Below are positions 1 through 9,592 of a stretch of DNA of 51,908 bases, piece after piece. Numbering within the stretch: the first letter of the stretch is position 1; each line of letters begins with the position of its first letter. The position numbers were made by a program, and so were the translations under genes. This stretch comes from Burkholderiales bacterium (lineage in GTDB: Bacteria > Pseudomonadota > Gammaproteobacteria > Burkholderiales > UBA11063). Under the pieces are notes generated by a model that saw only the letters and a list, made by a program, of their open reading frames with translations, was not told the origin of the DNA and searched no databases. The DNA lies in NCBI GenBank assembly GCA_019748155.1, contig JAIEPY010000014.1, positions 1 to 51,908 on the forward strand, read 5' to 3'.

Positions 1-60
1 TTTGGGTTTAAAAGTCCAAATGAGATGGTAGCTCAAGAGATTGCCTCTTGGTGCACCTGA
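1..60 (+). pseudogene. 3' end of an IS30-like transposase gene (cut by window edge)
   Basis: Frame 1 is open from the first base to a TGA at 58-60 and reads FGFKSPNEMVAQEIASWCT. The GFKSPNE stretch resembles the C-terminal 'LGFKTPNEVF' motif of IS30-family transposases, and the following TGGTGCACCTGATTTCTG resembles the right end of such elements, which often overlaps the stop codon. Only the last 19 codons are in the window, so it cannot be said whether the gene is intact upstream. Family assignment rests on a short motif and is tentative. Confidence 0.4.
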
Positions 61-78
61 TTTCTGCGGATGCATATT

Positions 79-138
79 TATGTTCAATCAAAGAGGCATA
101 GCTTCTCCGTATGTAAAAATTTACTTTGATTGAACATA
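79..138. repeat. Perfect 15-bp inverted repeat with 30-bp loop
   Basis: TATGTTCAATCAAAG at 79-93 is exactly complementary to CTTTGATTGAACATA at 124-138. It lies just downstream of the IS30-like remnant. It could be a transcription terminator, the end of a small element, or an insertion target. There is no T-run directly after either arm, which argues against a simple intrinsic terminator. Confidence 0.6.
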
Positions 139-276
139 GTTAAAAGGTGTTAACTAATGGGAAATACATGGAGTTTGATTTATGTAATAGCTTACTTTAT
201 ATTTATTTGTTATGTGTTTAATTGTGAATGATAAATCGAAGCGCTTGTAAATAAATAATTCTTTTAAGCTTATGAT

Positions 277-460
277 TCATATCAGGTTGCTTTAGAAATA
301 AAGAATATGTGGGGCACTTATTAAAAATAAGAGGCTTTATTTCAATGAAAAAGCATGGCTTGGATGTTTTGGATAGTCTGAAACAAGTAATTTAAATCCA
401 TTGGATTACAATTTTAGTGATCGTATAAATTTAGCTTAGCCTATAGGAGGTTGAGCAGTA
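277..460 (+). repeat. Direct repeat copy 1 (IS66 3' end)
   Basis: This stretch matches 1675-1860 almost base for base, with scattered substitutions and a few small indels. Both copies run from the transposase ISGCF codons through the stop to the same end, TTGAGCAGTA (451-460 here, 1851-1860 there), after which the sequences diverge. The shared end point probably marks the original right end of the element. The two copies flank the acid phosphatase gene in the same orientation. Confidence 0.8.
279..395 (+). pseudogene. IS66-family transposase remnant, copy 1
   Basis: Starting at 279 the frame reads ISGCFRNKEYVGHLLKIRGF and goes on to a TAA at 393-395, 38 codons in all. This is the C-terminal tail of IS66-type transposases (TnpC), which in intact members follows an NNxAERDIR motif. 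The upstream part, including the catalytic residues, is missing. Relative to the copy at 1585-1827 one codon is deleted in the 'FISTMKK' segment and the reading frame stops earlier. It is a decayed fragment. Confidence 0.6.
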
Positions 461-526
461 ACCCGCCAAGCTCCTGGCTTTGCTAGGACGTTATCACGTA
501 TAATCAGAATTATTTAGGAATCTGCA

Positions 527-1579
527 ATGTATAATCGATTTAAGCGCTACAAAATAATCCTTCTTATCTTAAGCTTAAATATTTTTGGAGTCACTTATTC
601 CATAGAGACTCTAAGATTTACGCTTGATTTAATCCGGCACGGGGATAGGGTTCCGTTAAATAATCTTCCAAAGGATGCCTATAAATGGCCGGATGAAGAG
701 CTAGGACAACTTACCCCTAAGGGCATGCAACAAGAGTATAACCTAGGGGTATTGTTAGGTTTAAAGTATCGGCTCTTTTTACCTCAAATTTATAAACCTT
801 CTTTTTTATATGTGAGATCTACAGATTTTGACCGTACTTTAACCAGCGCGGAGGCAGTATTGCTTGGGCTTTATCCTTTAGGCACTGGACCAGAAATAGA
901 TGGACATACTGCGTTGCCTCATGGTTTTCAGGCAATTCCTATTCATACAGTTCCTCAAACTGAAGATAAGCTTCTTCTGGGAAACAAGCAAATAGGCTTT
1001 GAATCTGTAGTTAAGACATATGTTTACGATACTGGTGAGTGGCGGGATAAAATTCATCAATACGAGAGTCAGCTAATCTATTGGAGCAAAATATCCGGAC
1101 TAAGTTTAGGTAATATGTTACAGCTCCCTACTCTGGCTGATAATTTGTACATCAGAAAGTTGTATGGTATACCTATGCCTGAAGGCATAACATCTATTGA
1201 TGAACAACAAATATCCGTGTTATCTACTTGGGTTGTCACCACGATTTATAATAATGATAAAGTTGCTAGCTATGCCAGTGCAGATTTAAGAAGAGAAATA
1301 AAGGAACAATTAATTGCTATAAGCAAAAAAAAGAATGTCAATAAATCTCTAATTTTCGTAGCGCATGAGACTACTTTGATGCCATTGCTAAGTGCTCTTG
1401 GAGATAAGCAGTCTCAAATACCTCCTTATGCATCAGATTTGAACATACAATTACTTGAGAAAGAAAATAATACTTATATTGTTAGGGTTTCGCTAAATAA
1501 TCAACTAATTATATTAAAGGCGTGTGGAAATAGTGATTGTCCGCTTGCTAAATTCATGCCAATACTGGTGGGTAAGTAG
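527..1579 (+). CDS. Secreted histidine acid phosphatase
   Basis: A 350-residue protein of the histidine acid phosphatase branch of the histidine phosphatase superfamily, which hydrolyses phosphomonoesters through a phosphohistidine intermediate. Residues 1-25 are a basic start followed by a hydrophobic stretch, a probable signal peptide, so the enzyme should act in the periplasm or outside. The phospho-acceptor motif RHGDRVP is at 37-43, a second motif RSTDFDRT lies near residue 100, and the proton-donor pair is His280-Glu281 (AHETT; HD in many relatives, HE in others). Length fits the Legionella Map-type enzymes. An AGGA ribosome site precedes the ATG by about nine bases. The gene stands alone between two IS66 remnants, which suggests acquisition by transfer. 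Substrate cannot be deduced. Confidence 0.85.
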   Translation: MYNRFKRYKIILLILSLNIFGVTYSIETLRFTLDLIRHGDRVPLNNLPKDAYKWPDEELGQLTPKGMQQEYNLGVLLGLKYRLFLPQIYKPSFLYVRSTDFDRTLTSAEAVLLGLYPLGTGPEIDGHTALPHGFQAIPIHTVPQTEDKLLLGNKQIGFESVVKTYVYDTGEWRDKIHQYESQLIYWSKISGLSLGNMLQLPTLADNLYIRKLYGIPMPEGITSIDEQQISVLSTWVVTTIYNNDKVASYASADLRREIKEQLIAISKKKNVNKSLIFVAHETTLMPLLSALGDKQSQIPPYASDLNIQLLEKENNTYIVRVSLNNQLIILKACGNSDCPLAKFMPILVGK

Positions 1580-1584
1580 GTTGA

Positions 1585-1827
1585 ATGGCATCAACTATGT
1601 TGTCAAGCTTTTTTTTGCGTACAACCAATAACCAAGCTGAAAGAGATATTCGGATGATAAAGCTGCGGCAGAAAATATCAGGTTGCTTTAGAAACAAAGA
1701 ATATGTGGGACACATCTTAAAAATAAGAGGCTTTATCTCAACGATGAAAAAGCAAGGTTTGGACTTTTTGGATAGTCTGAATCGAATAATTTTAAATTCA
1801 TTGGATTACAATTTAGTGATCATATAA
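1585..1827 (+). pseudogene. IS66-family transposase remnant, copy 2
   Basis: The 80-codon frame contains TTNNQAERDIRMIKLRQKIS and then SGCFRNKEY, the conserved C-terminal part of IS66-family transposases, from about residue 13 to the end. The N-terminal dozen residues do not look like transposase and the catalytic DDE core is absent, so this is a truncated, non-functional fragment. It begins five bases after the phosphatase stop codon and lies within the second copy of the direct repeat. Confidence 0.75.
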
Positions 1828-1860
1828 ATTTAGCTTAGCCTATAGGAGGCTTGAGCAGTA
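1675..1860 (+). repeat. Direct repeat copy 2 (IS66 3' end)
   Basis: Partner of 277-460, same orientation, about 1.2 kb apart, bracketing the phosphatase gene. It shares the trailing segment TTTAGCTTAGCCTATAGGAG and the end TTGAGCAGTA. This copy keeps a longer part of the transposase frame than copy 1. Confidence 0.8.
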
Positions 1861-1867
1861 TCAAAAT

Positions 1868-1911
1868 TTTTGCCCGTGAATGGTATGTAAATTATTCAAC
1901 AACGGGCAAAA
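1868..1911 (-). terminator. Possible terminator after galU
   Basis: TTTTGCCCGT (1868-1877) pairs perfectly with ACGGGCAAAA (1902-1911) around a 24-base loop, 12 bases beyond the galU stop. The loop is long and the following T-tract (ATTTT on the minus strand) is modest, so this is a weak or factor-assisted terminator candidate. Confidence 0.4.
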
Positions 1912-1923
1912 TATAATTGAGAG

Positions 1924-2802
1924 TTATAGTTCAATTTGTAATTGTTTAAGATAAGCTTTAAACTCATCACCTATTTCTGGATGTTTTAACCCATAGCCAA
2001 TGGTAGCTTCCAGATAACCTAACTTTGAACCGCAATCATAGCGTTTACCTTCAATGATATGCGCAAAAATAGCTTCATAATGTAAGACTTCTGAGATTGC
2101 ATCGGTTAGCTGAATTTCTCCACCAACTCCACGTTGAGTATTCTTCAGTTCCGTGAAGATCCGTGGTGTTAGAATATAGCGTCCAACGGCAGCCAAAGTT
2201 GATGGAGCCTCCCCGATCTTTGGTTTCTCAACAATTTTTTCAATCTTATGATATTTCGGCGAGTTATCTGCCAATTTAACAATGCCATAAGACGAAACCT
2301 CATCTTCAGCTACCTGATTAACTCCAAGCACGGAAGAACCAGTTTCTTCATAAACTTCAACCATCTGTGCTAATGCACTAGGTTTGGCATCAATTAATTC
2401 ATCAGCAAGAATTACCGCAAATGCCTCATTACCAACCACCGAACTAGCCGTTAAAACCGCGTGACCAAGTCCCAGTGCTTCTGCCTGGCGAATATAAATA
2501 CAATTTACATTGCTTGGCAATATATTTTGTACTATTTCTAAAAGTTTGGTTTTTTGCTTTAATTCCAGCTCAGTTTCCAGTTCATAAGCTTTGTCGAAAT
2601 GATCTTCGATTGAACGTTTATTGCGCCCGGTAATAAAAATTAATTCAGTAATTCCAGCATTAATTGCTTCTTCTACCGCATACTGAATAAGAGGTTTATC
2701 AACAATCGGTAGCATTTCTTTAGGCGAAGCTTTAGTCGCTGGAAGAAAACGGGTTCCCATTCCAGCCACCGGAAATACTGCTTTAGTAATTTTAGCAGTC
2801 AT
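1924..2802 (-). CDS. galU: UTP--glucose-1-phosphate uridylyltransferase
   Basis: A cytoplasmic nucleotidyltransferase of 292 residues that makes UDP-glucose from UTP and glucose-1-phosphate, a precursor for cell-surface polysaccharides and glycoconjugates. The N-terminal nucleotide-binding signature GMGTRFLPATKASPKEMLP (residues 14-32) is complete, as are IVDKPLIQYAVEEA, the ALGLGHAV segment and the VEKP motif of the GalU family. Length is typical. It begins three bases after the yggX stop, with an AGGAAAA ribosome site inside the yggX end, so it should be translated from the same message. UDP-glucose from this enzyme could feed the glycosyltransferases of the 13-28 kb island, though GalU is also a general housekeeping enzyme. 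Confidence 0.95.
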   Translation of the reverse strand: MTAKITKAVFPVAGMGTRFLPATKASPKEMLPIVDKPLIQYAVEEAINAGITELIFITGRNKRSIEDHFDKAYELETELELKQKTKLLEIVQNILPSNVNCIYIRQAEALGLGHAVLTASSVVGNEAFAVILADELIDAKPSALAQMVEVYEETGSSVLGVNQVAEDEVSSYGIVKLADNSPKYHKIEKIVEKPKIGEAPSTLAAVGRYILTPRIFTELKNTQRGVGGEIQLTDAISEVLHYEAIFAHIIEGKRYDCGSKLGYLEATIGYGLKHPEIGDEFKAYLKQLQIEL

Positions 2803-2805
2803 TAG

Positions 2806-3042
2806 TTATTTTCCTGCGAAAAAATAATATTCAAGCTGTTGGCGTAAATATTTACGAGCTGAGTCTTCAGAGAGGTTTAAACGATTTTCGTTAATAATCA
2901 TAGTCTGTTGTTTAATCCAGCCCTGCCACGCTTCTTTTGAAACATTAGCCAAAATCTTTTGTCCTAATTCACCAGGAATTGGCGCAAAATCAAGCCCTTC
3001 TGCCTCAACTCCAAGTTTAATACAATTTACGATATTTGCCAC
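2806..3042 (-). CDS. yggX: Probable Fe(2+)-trafficking protein, GTG start
   Basis: A small (78-residue) YggX-family protein, thought to help iron delivery and protect Fe-S clusters from oxidation. The sequence shows the family's N-terminal [15 protein letters not shown] with its conserved Cys, the PGELGQKI segment, [10 protein letters not shown] and the QQLEYYFF end. A longer frame extends upstream into fabF, but the family start is at the GTG at 3042-3040: AAAGGA sits seven bases upstream and the protein then begins [10 protein letters not shown]. The ribosome site lies inside the last codons of fabF and its TAA is only four bases before the GTG, pointing to translational coupling. Confidence 0.9.
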   Translation of the reverse strand: MANIVNCIKLGVEAEGLDFAPIPGELGQKILANVSKEAWQGWIKQQTMIINENRLNLSEDSARKYLRQQLEYYFFAGK

Positions 3043-3046
3043 AATT

Positions 3047-4288
3047 TTATCCTTTAAGTTTTTTGAAGATAATGGTTGAATTAGTTCCACCAAAGCCAAA
3101 CGAGTTTGACATTGCATACTCTAGCTCGCGAGCTTTGGCTACATTAGCAGTATAATCCAAATCACATTCTGGATCTTGTTCAAAAATATTGATGGTTGGA
3201 GGAATAATGCTGTCTTTGATTGCCATAATGGTAAATACGGCTTCAACTGCGCTGGCTGCTCCCAAGAGGTGACCAGTCATTGATTTAGTCGAGCTAACCG
3301 ATAATTTATAAGCATGCTCACCAAACACGTTTTTAACCGCATTACTCTCATTAATATCACCCATTGGTGTTGATGTACCATGAGCATTAACATAACCAAT
3401 TTGATTTAAGTCAATCTTAGCATTGTTTAATGCCATTTGCATACTGCGTGCCGGACCATCAATAGTAGGGGAGGTAATATGGTAGGCATCAGAAGTAGCG
3501 CCATAGCCTACAACTTCTGCATAAATTTTGGCACCACGCGCTTTAGCATGTTCATATTCTTCTAAAACCAATACTGCAGATCCTTCACCCATTACAAATC
3601 CGTCACGGTCTTTATCCCACGGACGTGATGAGGTTTTAGGATCATCATTGCGCGTAGATAATGCCTTTAATGAGTTAAATCCTGCGACACCAATTGCACA
3701 GATACTGGCTTCAGCTCCACCAGCTAGCATTACATCACAATCACCGTATTCAATGTAACGAGCTGCATCACCAATACAATGATTGCTGGTAGCACAAGCA
3801 CTAACAATCCCGTAGCTAACACCTTTATATCCATACATGATTGATAATTGACCTGAGATCATATTACCTAATGCACCAGGTATGAAAAACGGACCTATCT
3901 TACGTGGACCTTTTTCTTTAAGGATTAGTGAATGCTCTTCAATCGTCGGTAATCCCCCGATTCCGGAGCCAATAATTAAACCAACACGCTCTTTATTTAA
4001 GTTAGCTAATTCCTCAATCCCTGAATCGCGTACAGCTTGCACACCAGCAACCACACCCATTTGGATAAAACGGTCAGTGCGGCGTGCCTCTTTAGCATCA
4101 AAAAACCCTTCAGTTGAAAAATTCTTTACTTCGCCAGCAATTTTAGTTATCGAATTAACTGGATCAAAATTAGTAATACGGTCAATGCCGCTCACGCCAT
4201 TGACGATATTTTTCCATGCACTGTCTAAATCATTACCAACAGGTGATACAATTCCGATTCCAGTTACTACTACTCTTCGTTTAGTCAT
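3047..4288 (-). CDS. fabF: 3-oxoacyl-[acyl-carrier-protein] synthase II
   Basis: A condensing enzyme of type II fatty acid synthesis that elongates acyl-ACP with malonyl-ACP. At 413 residues it has normal length. The catalytic triad of the KAS I/II family is visible: Cys165 in VSACATSNH, a His in [11 protein letters not shown] (about 305) and a His in [11 protein letters not shown] (about 342), with the C-terminal NSFGFGGTN glycine-rich loop. An AGGGGATC ribosome site precedes the ATG. Unlike many proteobacteria, acpP is not next door; the neighbours are ppsA upstream (15-base gap) and yggX downstream, so fabF has been separated from the usual fab cluster. Confidence 0.95.
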   Translation of the reverse strand: MTKRRVVVTGIGIVSPVGNDLDSAWKNIVNGVSGIDRITNFDPVNSITKIAGEVKNFSTEGFFDAKEARRTDRFIQMGVVAGVQAVRDSGIEELANLNKERVGLIIGSGIGGLPTIEEHSLILKEKGPRKIGPFFIPGALGNMISGQLSIMYGYKGVSYGIVSACATSNHCIGDAARYIEYGDCDVMLAGGAEASICAIGVAGFNSLKALSTRNDDPKTSSRPWDKDRDGFVMGEGSAVLVLEEYEHAKARGAKIYAEVVGYGATSDAYHITSPTIDGPARSMQMALNNAKIDLNQIGYVNAHGTSTPMGDINESNAVKNVFGEHAYKLSVSSTKSMTGHLLGAASAVEAVFTIMAIKDSIIPPTINIFEQDPECDLDYTANVAKARELEYAMSNSFGFGGTNSTIIFKKLKG

Positions 4289-4303
4289 ATAAGATCCCCT
4301 ACG

Positions 4304-6688
4304 TTAAACATTAGTATTCAAGTGTTCATACAGATATAGCCATGTATCAATAACAGTATCTGGATTTAATGAAATAGTTTCAATTCCTTCATCAATTAGC
4401 CATTTGGCAAAATCAGGGTGATCGGATGGGCCTTGACCACAGATTCCGACATATTTACCTTGTTTGCGGCATGCACTAATTGCAAGGTGTAACATTGCTT
4501 TAACCGCATCATTACGCTCATCAAAAGAAGCGGCAATTGCACCATTTGAGTCGCGATCAATCCCCAGTGTCAACTGAGTCATATCATTGGAACCAATTGA
4601 GAATCCATCAAAATAGTCTAAAAATTTCTCAGCTAAAATAGCATTGGAAGGAATTTCACACATCATATAAATATTAAGCCCATTTTGTCCACGTACTAGA
4701 CCATTGTCAGCAAGCAAGGCGATTACTTCTTTGGCTTCATTAGTTGTACGAACAAAAGGAATCATAATCGTGACATTATCTAAACCCATAGTTGTCCGAA
4801 CTTTATTGATTGCCATACATTCTAAATCAAAGCAGTCACGGAAGCTTGGGGCAATGTAGCGCGATGCACCCCTAAAGCCCATCATTGGATTTTCTTCAAT
4901 CGGCTCATATAATTTACCGCCAATTAGATTAGAGTATTCATTTGATTTAAAATCAGATAAGCGTACAATTACTTTTTTTGGATAAAACGCTGCAGCAATA
5001 GTAGAAACACCTTCAGCTAGTTTATCAACATAGAAATCTACCGGGCTTGAATAACCAGCAATCTTATCTGCTACTGTTGATTTCAGCGGCTCAGGCAGGT
5101 TGTCAAATTCAAGCAACGCTTTTGGATGAATACCGATTTGGCGATTGATAATAAATTCTAAACGTGCCAGACCAACCCCAAAATTAGGAATGCTTGAGAA
5201 ATTAAAGGCTAATTCTGGATTACCAACATTCATCATGATGTCAACTGGCAATTTTGGCATATTAACTACATCCAACTCAAGTACTTCAATATTCAGGTGC
5301 CCGGCATAAATATGTCCACTATCACCTTCGCAACAAGAGACCGTAACTTCTTGGCCTTCTTTAAGTACTTCGGTCGCGTTTTCACAACCAACAATCGCTG
5401 GTATGCCTAGTTCACGGGCAATAATTGCCGCATGACAAGTTCTTCCACCACGATTAGTAACGATTGCTGCTGCACGTTTCATAACTGGTTCCCAATCTGG
5501 ATCGGTCATATCAGTTACCAAAATATCGCCAGCTTTAACACTGTGCATTTCTGAATGATCTTTTACCAAGCGTACTACGCCAGTTGCTGCTTTTTGTCCA
5601 ACTGCACGACCAGTAACTAAGATTTGACCGCGTTCACGAATATGATAACGAATTTGTTTACCGTGCTGTGACTCTTGGGATTTTACTGTTTCCGGACGAG
5701 CTTGTAGGATATAAATTTTACCATCCAGCCCATCTTTACCCCATTCGATATCCATTGCCCGGGCATAGTGTTCTTCGATAATCATCGCAAATTTACCTAA
5801 TTCAGTAGCGTCTGCATCGGTGATTGAAAATAAATTACGTTCATGGCTAGGTACACCAATGGTTTGCACTGATTTACCCGGGATACTAGCATTGGTAAAT
5901 TCCATTTTCATGGCTTTACTACCAACATTTTTACGAATAATCGCCGGACGGTTGGCAATTAAATTTGGTTTGTAAACGTAGAACTCATCCGGATTAACCA
6001 TCCCTTGCACTACGCACTCTCCAAGCCCGTAACTTGAAGTAATGAATACTACTTTATCAAAACCAGATTCGGTATCAACCGTAAACATTACCCCAGAACT
6101 AGCGGTGTCTGAGCGAACCATTTTTTGGATTCCCGCAGATAAGTAAATCAATGAGTGGTCGAAGCCTTTATGTACGCGATATGCAATTGCACGATCGTTA
6201 TATAATGAAGCAAATACCTGCTTAACCGCTAATTTTAGGTTGTCAAAGCCACGAATATTTAAAAAAGTATCTTGCTGACCAGCAAACGATGCATCTGGTA
6301 AATCTTCTGCAGTTGCAGAAGAACGTACTGCCGCGGAAATGGAGTCTCCGTAGCGAGACATCATTTCGGTATAAGCTTGCTCTAAATCGCGCTCAAAGTC
6401 AGCTTGAAATGGCGCTTCCATAATCCAGTTTTGAATTTCTTTACCAGCTTTGGCTAGTTCTATGACGTTATCAACATCCAAATTATCTAAGACCGCATCA
6501 ATTTTTTGTTTTAAATGATTGCTCTCTAAAAAGCGCTTATAGGCTTCAGCCGTGGTGGCAAAGCCGCCAGGAACCCGTATTCCTTTGCTATCTAATTGCG
6601 AAATCATTTCGCCTAATGAGGCATTTTTCCCACCAACCTCGGCGACATCCGTCATGCGTAAGTGTTCAAACCAGATAATATTTTTCAT
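4304..6688 (-). CDS. ppsA: Phosphoenolpyruvate synthase
   Basis: A gluconeogenic enzyme of 794 residues converting pyruvate and ATP to phosphoenolpyruvate, AMP and phosphate. The N-terminal ATP-grasp part begins MKNIIWFEHLRMTDV and includes GGKNASLGEM; the swivelling phosphohistidine domain has GGRTCHAAIIARELGIPA with His419 as the phospho-carrier; the C-terminal PEP/pyruvate barrel shows GSNDMTQLTLGIDRD and ICGQGPSDHP. A frame seven codons longer exists, but the chosen ATG has GGAG eight bases upstream and matches the usual family start. The fabF start follows only 15 bases after the stop, so the two are probably cotranscribed. A promoter candidate lies about 100 bases upstream. Confidence 0.94.
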   Translation of the reverse strand: MKNIIWFEHLRMTDVAEVGGKNASLGEMISQLDSKGIRVPGGFATTAEAYKRFLESNHLKQKIDAVLDNLDVDNVIELAKAGKEIQNWIMEAPFQADFERDLEQAYTEMMSRYGDSISAAVRSSATAEDLPDASFAGQQDTFLNIRGFDNLKLAVKQVFASLYNDRAIAYRVHKGFDHSLIYLSAGIQKMVRSDTASSGVMFTVDTESGFDKVVFITSSYGLGECVVQGMVNPDEFYVYKPNLIANRPAIIRKNVGSKAMKMEFTNASIPGKSVQTIGVPSHERNLFSITDADATELGKFAMIIEEHYARAMDIEWGKDGLDGKIYILQARPETVKSQESQHGKQIRYHIRERGQILVTGRAVGQKAATGVVRLVKDHSEMHSVKAGDILVTDMTDPDWEPVMKRAAAIVTNRGGRTCHAAIIARELGIPAIVGCENATEVLKEGQEVTVSCCEGDSGHIYAGHLNIEVLELDVVNMPKLPVDIMMNVGNPELAFNFSSIPNFGVGLARLEFIINRQIGIHPKALLEFDNLPEPLKSTVADKIAGYSSPVDFYVDKLAEGVSTIAAAFYPKKVIVRLSDFKSNEYSNLIGGKLYEPIEENPMMGFRGASRYIAPSFRDCFDLECMAINKVRTTMGLDNVTIMIPFVRTTNEAKEVIALLADNGLVRGQNGLNIYMMCEIPSNAILAEKFLDYFDGFSIGSNDMTQLTLGIDRDSNGAIAASFDERNDAVKAMLHLAISACRKQGKYVGICGQGPSDHPDFAKWLIDEGIETISLNPDTVIDTWLYLYEHLNTNV

Positions 6689-6786
6689 AAAATAGGGCTC
6701 CATGCTCAATAAAATAAAGTAATATTGTTTATCTAAGCGCTTGCTTTGGATATAAAATTAGCTTATACCCAATAAATAAGCAGTTC

Positions 6787-6817
6787 ATTTTACCATAGTT
6801 GAAATATTGTTTGTTAA
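6787..6817 (-). promoter_or_regulatory. Candidate sigma-70 promoter for ppsA
   Basis: On the minus strand TTAACA (6817-6812) and TAAAAT (6792-6787) are separated by 19 bases, and the -10 is preceded by TGG, giving an extended -10 of the TGnTAnnnT type. It lies in the 295-base mutS-ppsA gap, which otherwise holds an AAGCGCTT palindrome (6735-6742) and short stem-loops. Read by eye only. Confidence 0.35.
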
Positions 6818-6913
6818 CCAGTTATACATGAATCCGCTTTACATTTTAGTATTTAATTGCTGATTTTAAAAGGATTGGGCTTAGTCTGCCAACTAAGTTG
6901 ATAATTACAGAAA

Positions 6914-6938
6914 CCTAAGTAAAACCCAAAGTTTTAGG
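6914..6938 (-). terminator. Weak bulged hairpin after mutS
   Basis: On the minus strand CCTAAAAC, a short loop, and GTTTTACTTAGG can pair with a small bulge, followed by TTTCTGT. It lies 46 bases past the mutS stop. A possible weak terminator; the bulge and broken T-tract make it uncertain. Confidence 0.25.
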
Positions 6939-6983
6939 ATTTGGCAGATGTGGTAGAAAATGTAGTTTTTTCCCCCATGGTAA

Positions 6984-9581
6984 TTAACCGTCAATTACGC
7001 TGCTTAATTCATAAAGCAAATCAAGAGCCTGTTTGGCAGACAAATTATCTGGGTTAATCTGGCGTAGTTGCTGGAGCACCCCCTCTTCGGCAGCCGAATG
7101 TTGTGGCGCAGCCTCTTCGATAGTTTCATCAAGGCTAAATAAGTCTAACTGGGCTTGATTTTGGCTATTTTGTTCGAGGTGTGTCAGATATTTCTTGGCG
7201 CAAGATAGTACTGTTTTTGGTACGCCAGCGAGGGCGGCAACCTGAATCCCGTAGCTTTTTGCTGCTGGACCTTCTTCGACCTGATGCATAAAGACAATTT
7301 GGTCTTTGTACTCTACGGCATTAAGGTGAACATTGGCGATATTTGAATAGTGATTGGTAAGATCGGTTAATTCAAAATAGTGTGTGGCAAATAAGGTGTA
7401 AGAACCACTATTTTCAGTCAGATAACGAGCAATTGCATAAGCAAGTGCTAATCCGTCAAAGGTCGAGGTTCCGCGTCCCACTTCATCCATGATTACCAGT
7501 GATTTAGCGGTTGCATTATTGAGAATATTAGCAGTTTCGGACATTTCAAGCATGAAAGTTGATTTGCCAGCAGCTAAGTCATCTGATGCACCAATTCTGG
7601 TAAAGATGCGATCAATATCGCCAAGCTGTAGGCTTTTAGCCGGGACAAATGAACCGCAGTATGCCAGAAGCGTAATAATTGCACATTGGCGCATATAAGT
7701 TGATTTACCGCCCATATTTGGACCGGTTATCAGGAGGAAATTTCGGTTTGAATTTAGCTTGAGATCATTCGCGATAAATTGATCGATCTGCTGCTCAACT
7801 ACGGGATGACGACCTTCAACAATCACCAATCGATTATCCGGGCTAAGCTCGGGACGACAATAATTATTCTCCAATGCAACACGTGCAAAACAAGTAAGCA
7901 CATCCAACCCGGCTAGAGAATGAGCAAGATTTTGCAGTGGCATGATATATTGATTTAAGTAGTCAAGTAATTGTTCATAAATTTTTTTCTCTAATGCCAA
8001 AGCTTTATCTTGCGCCGATAAAACCTCATTTTCGTAAGCTTTGAGTTCTGGCGTAGTGAAACGCTCGGCATTTTTTAGCGTTTGCGTGCGGCGATATTCC
8101 ACTGGGGTTTTATCAAGATTAATTCGTGAGATCTCAATGAAATAACCATGCACGCGATTGTACTCGATTTTTAGGCTACTTATTCCGCTGCGTTCGCGTT
8201 CTTTGGCTTCCAGTTCAATTAAAAATTGGCTGCCATCCTGACGAATCCCACGTAGGTAATCCAATTCTTGATCAAAACCATCATTAATTACGTCACCTTC
8301 GCGTAAAAGCAGGCTTGGTTCTTCTTTCAATACCCGCTGCAAATGACCGCTAATTTCACTATTAACGGCAATAATTGCGTTACGAATTTCTGCAATTAAT
8401 CGTGTTGAAGGTAATTCGGCAAGTATATCTAACTCAGGTAGAATCATTAGGCTGTTGCGTAATGCAGCCAAATCACGGGGGCGAGCTGAACGCAGGGCTA
8501 CTCGCGAGGTAATCCGCTCGATGTCACAAATACGACGTAGGATGGATTGTAATGGTTTATAGTGTGTTTGTAGTGCAGAGACGGTTGCATAACGTTCTTC
8601 AATTTGCACCATTTGGCGTAATGGATTATTTAGCCAATTATCCAACAAGCGACTGCCCATCGGGGTGGCACATTTGTCCATTACTGAAAATAGGGTTGGC
8701 GAAGTTTCACCGCGCATAGTCAGGCTTATTTCCAGATTGCGTCGTGAAATTGCATCTAAAATTAAATAATTATCTTCCTGATCCAATATTATACTATTAA
8801 TATGGGGTAAACTATTTTTTTGGGTTTGTTTGGCATAGTCGAGTAATACCGCGGCGGCACAAATTGCCAATTTAGCATGGGAGATACCAAAACCATCTAA
8901 ATCTTGTAATGCAAAATGCTCACAAAGTTTACGTTTAGACAAATCGTGCTCAAAATGCCAATCTGGAATGATTTTGTAGGCTAAATTAGGTTTTTGGTTT
9001 TGTAATTCGCTAATCAGATTTTCAGGAGCAATAATTTCTGCCGGGCGCAAGCGCTCGATTTGATTATATATTTCGGAGCTATTTCCCTCATAAATCATAA
9101 ATAAGCCACTACTTAATGATATCCACGCTAAACCAAACTGTTGCTTACGTTGATACAGCGCGATGATTAAATTATTCTGCTTTTCATCGAGTAAGCTATC
9201 ATCAGTAAGTGTGCCGGGTGTGATTATCTTAGTAACTTGGCGATCTACCGGACCTTTACCAGTTACTTCGCCAACCTGATCAACAATTGCCACCGATTTA
9301 CCAACTTTAACCAGACGTGTCAGGTATTGCTCGGCAGCATGGTAGGGAACGCCTGCCATTTTAATTGGTGAACCAGCACTACTTCCGCGTTGGGTTAGCG
9401 TAATTCCGAGTATTTTGGAAGCAACTTCCGCATCTTCAAAAAACATTTCATAGAAATCACCCATCCGATAAAATAATAACATATCGGGGTACTCAGCTTT
9501 AATTTTGAGATATTGCTGCATCATTGGGGTGTGCTGGGATAACTCCATCCCATAGGTCTCTATAGTTTGTGATTTGTTCAT
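6984..9581 (-). CDS. mutS: DNA mismatch repair protein MutS
   Basis: The mismatch-recognition ATPase of methyl-independent/MutL-dependent repair, 865 residues from the chosen ATG. The mismatch-reading Phe-x-Glu is in GDFYEMF of the N-terminal domain; the clamp/lever region follows; the ABC-type ATPase near residue 610 has Walker [10 protein letters not shown], Walker B with the signature [13 protein letters not shown], and ATHYFEL. The extreme C-terminus keeps [13 protein letters not shown], the tetramer-forming tail. A GTG three codons upstream (9590) is an alternative start; neither has a good ribosome site. The ATG lies 11 bases past the suhB stop, so translation is probably coupled to suhB. 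Confidence 0.96.
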   Translation of the reverse strand: MNKSQTIETYGMELSQHTPMMQQYLKIKAEYPDMLLFYRMGDFYEMFFEDAEVASKILGITLTQRGSSAGSPIKMAGVPYHAAEQYLTRLVKVGKSVAIVDQVGEVTGKGPVDRQVTKIITPGTLTDDSLLDEKQNNLIIALYQRKQQFGLAWISLSSGLFMIYEGNSSEIYNQIERLRPAEIIAPENLISELQNQKPNLAYKIIPDWHFEHDLSKRKLCEHFALQDLDGFGISHAKLAICAAAVLLDYAKQTQKNSLPHINSIILDQEDNYLILDAISRRNLEISLTMRGETSPTLFSVMDKCATPMGSRLLDNWLNNPLRQMVQIEERYATVSALQTHYKPLQSILRRICDIERITSRVALRSARPRDLAALRNSLMILPELDILAELPSTRLIAEIRNAIIAVNSEISGHLQRVLKEEPSLLLREGDVINDGFDQELDYLRGIRQDGSQFLIELEAKERERSGISSLKIEYNRVHGYFIEISRINLDKTPVEYRRTQTLKNAERFTTPELKAYENEVLSAQDKALALEKKIYEQLLDYLNQYIMPLQNLAHSLAGLDVLTCFARVALENNYCRPELSPDNRLVIVEGRHPVVEQQIDQFIANDLKLNSNRNFLLITGPNMGGKSTYMRQCAIITLLAYCGSFVPAKSLQLGDIDRIFTRIGASDDLAAGKSTFMLEMSETANILNNATAKSLVIMDEVGRGTSTFDGLALAYAIARYLTENSGSYTLFATHYFELTDLTNHYSNIANVHLNAVEYKDQIVFMHQVEEGPAAKSYGIQVAALAGVPKTVLSCAKKYLTHLEQNSQNQAQLDLFSLDETIEEAAPQHSAAEEGVLQQLRQINPDNLSAKQALDLLYELSSVIDG

Positions 9582-9592
9582 GCGTGACACTT

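Noticed and set aside
157-231. Plus-strand 24-codon hydrophobic frame (MGNTWSLIYVIAYF...) with AAAGGTG upstream
   Set aside because: Plausible start but very short, in a decayed mobile-element region, with no recognisable family; could be chance in AT-rich DNA.
3882-4292. 136-codon plus-strand frame opposite fabF
   Set aside because: Mirror frame of a clearly coding gene; no family features and no ribosome site.
6735-6742. AAGCGCTT palindrome upstream of ppsA as a LacI/Cra-type operator
   Set aside because: Only eight bases are symmetric and the flanks do not match the Cra consensus.
9579-9590. GTGTCACGCATG at the mutS start and GTGACACGCATG at the PglL-like gene start
   Set aside because: The similarity covers about a dozen bases at two unrelated genes and is probably coincidence.
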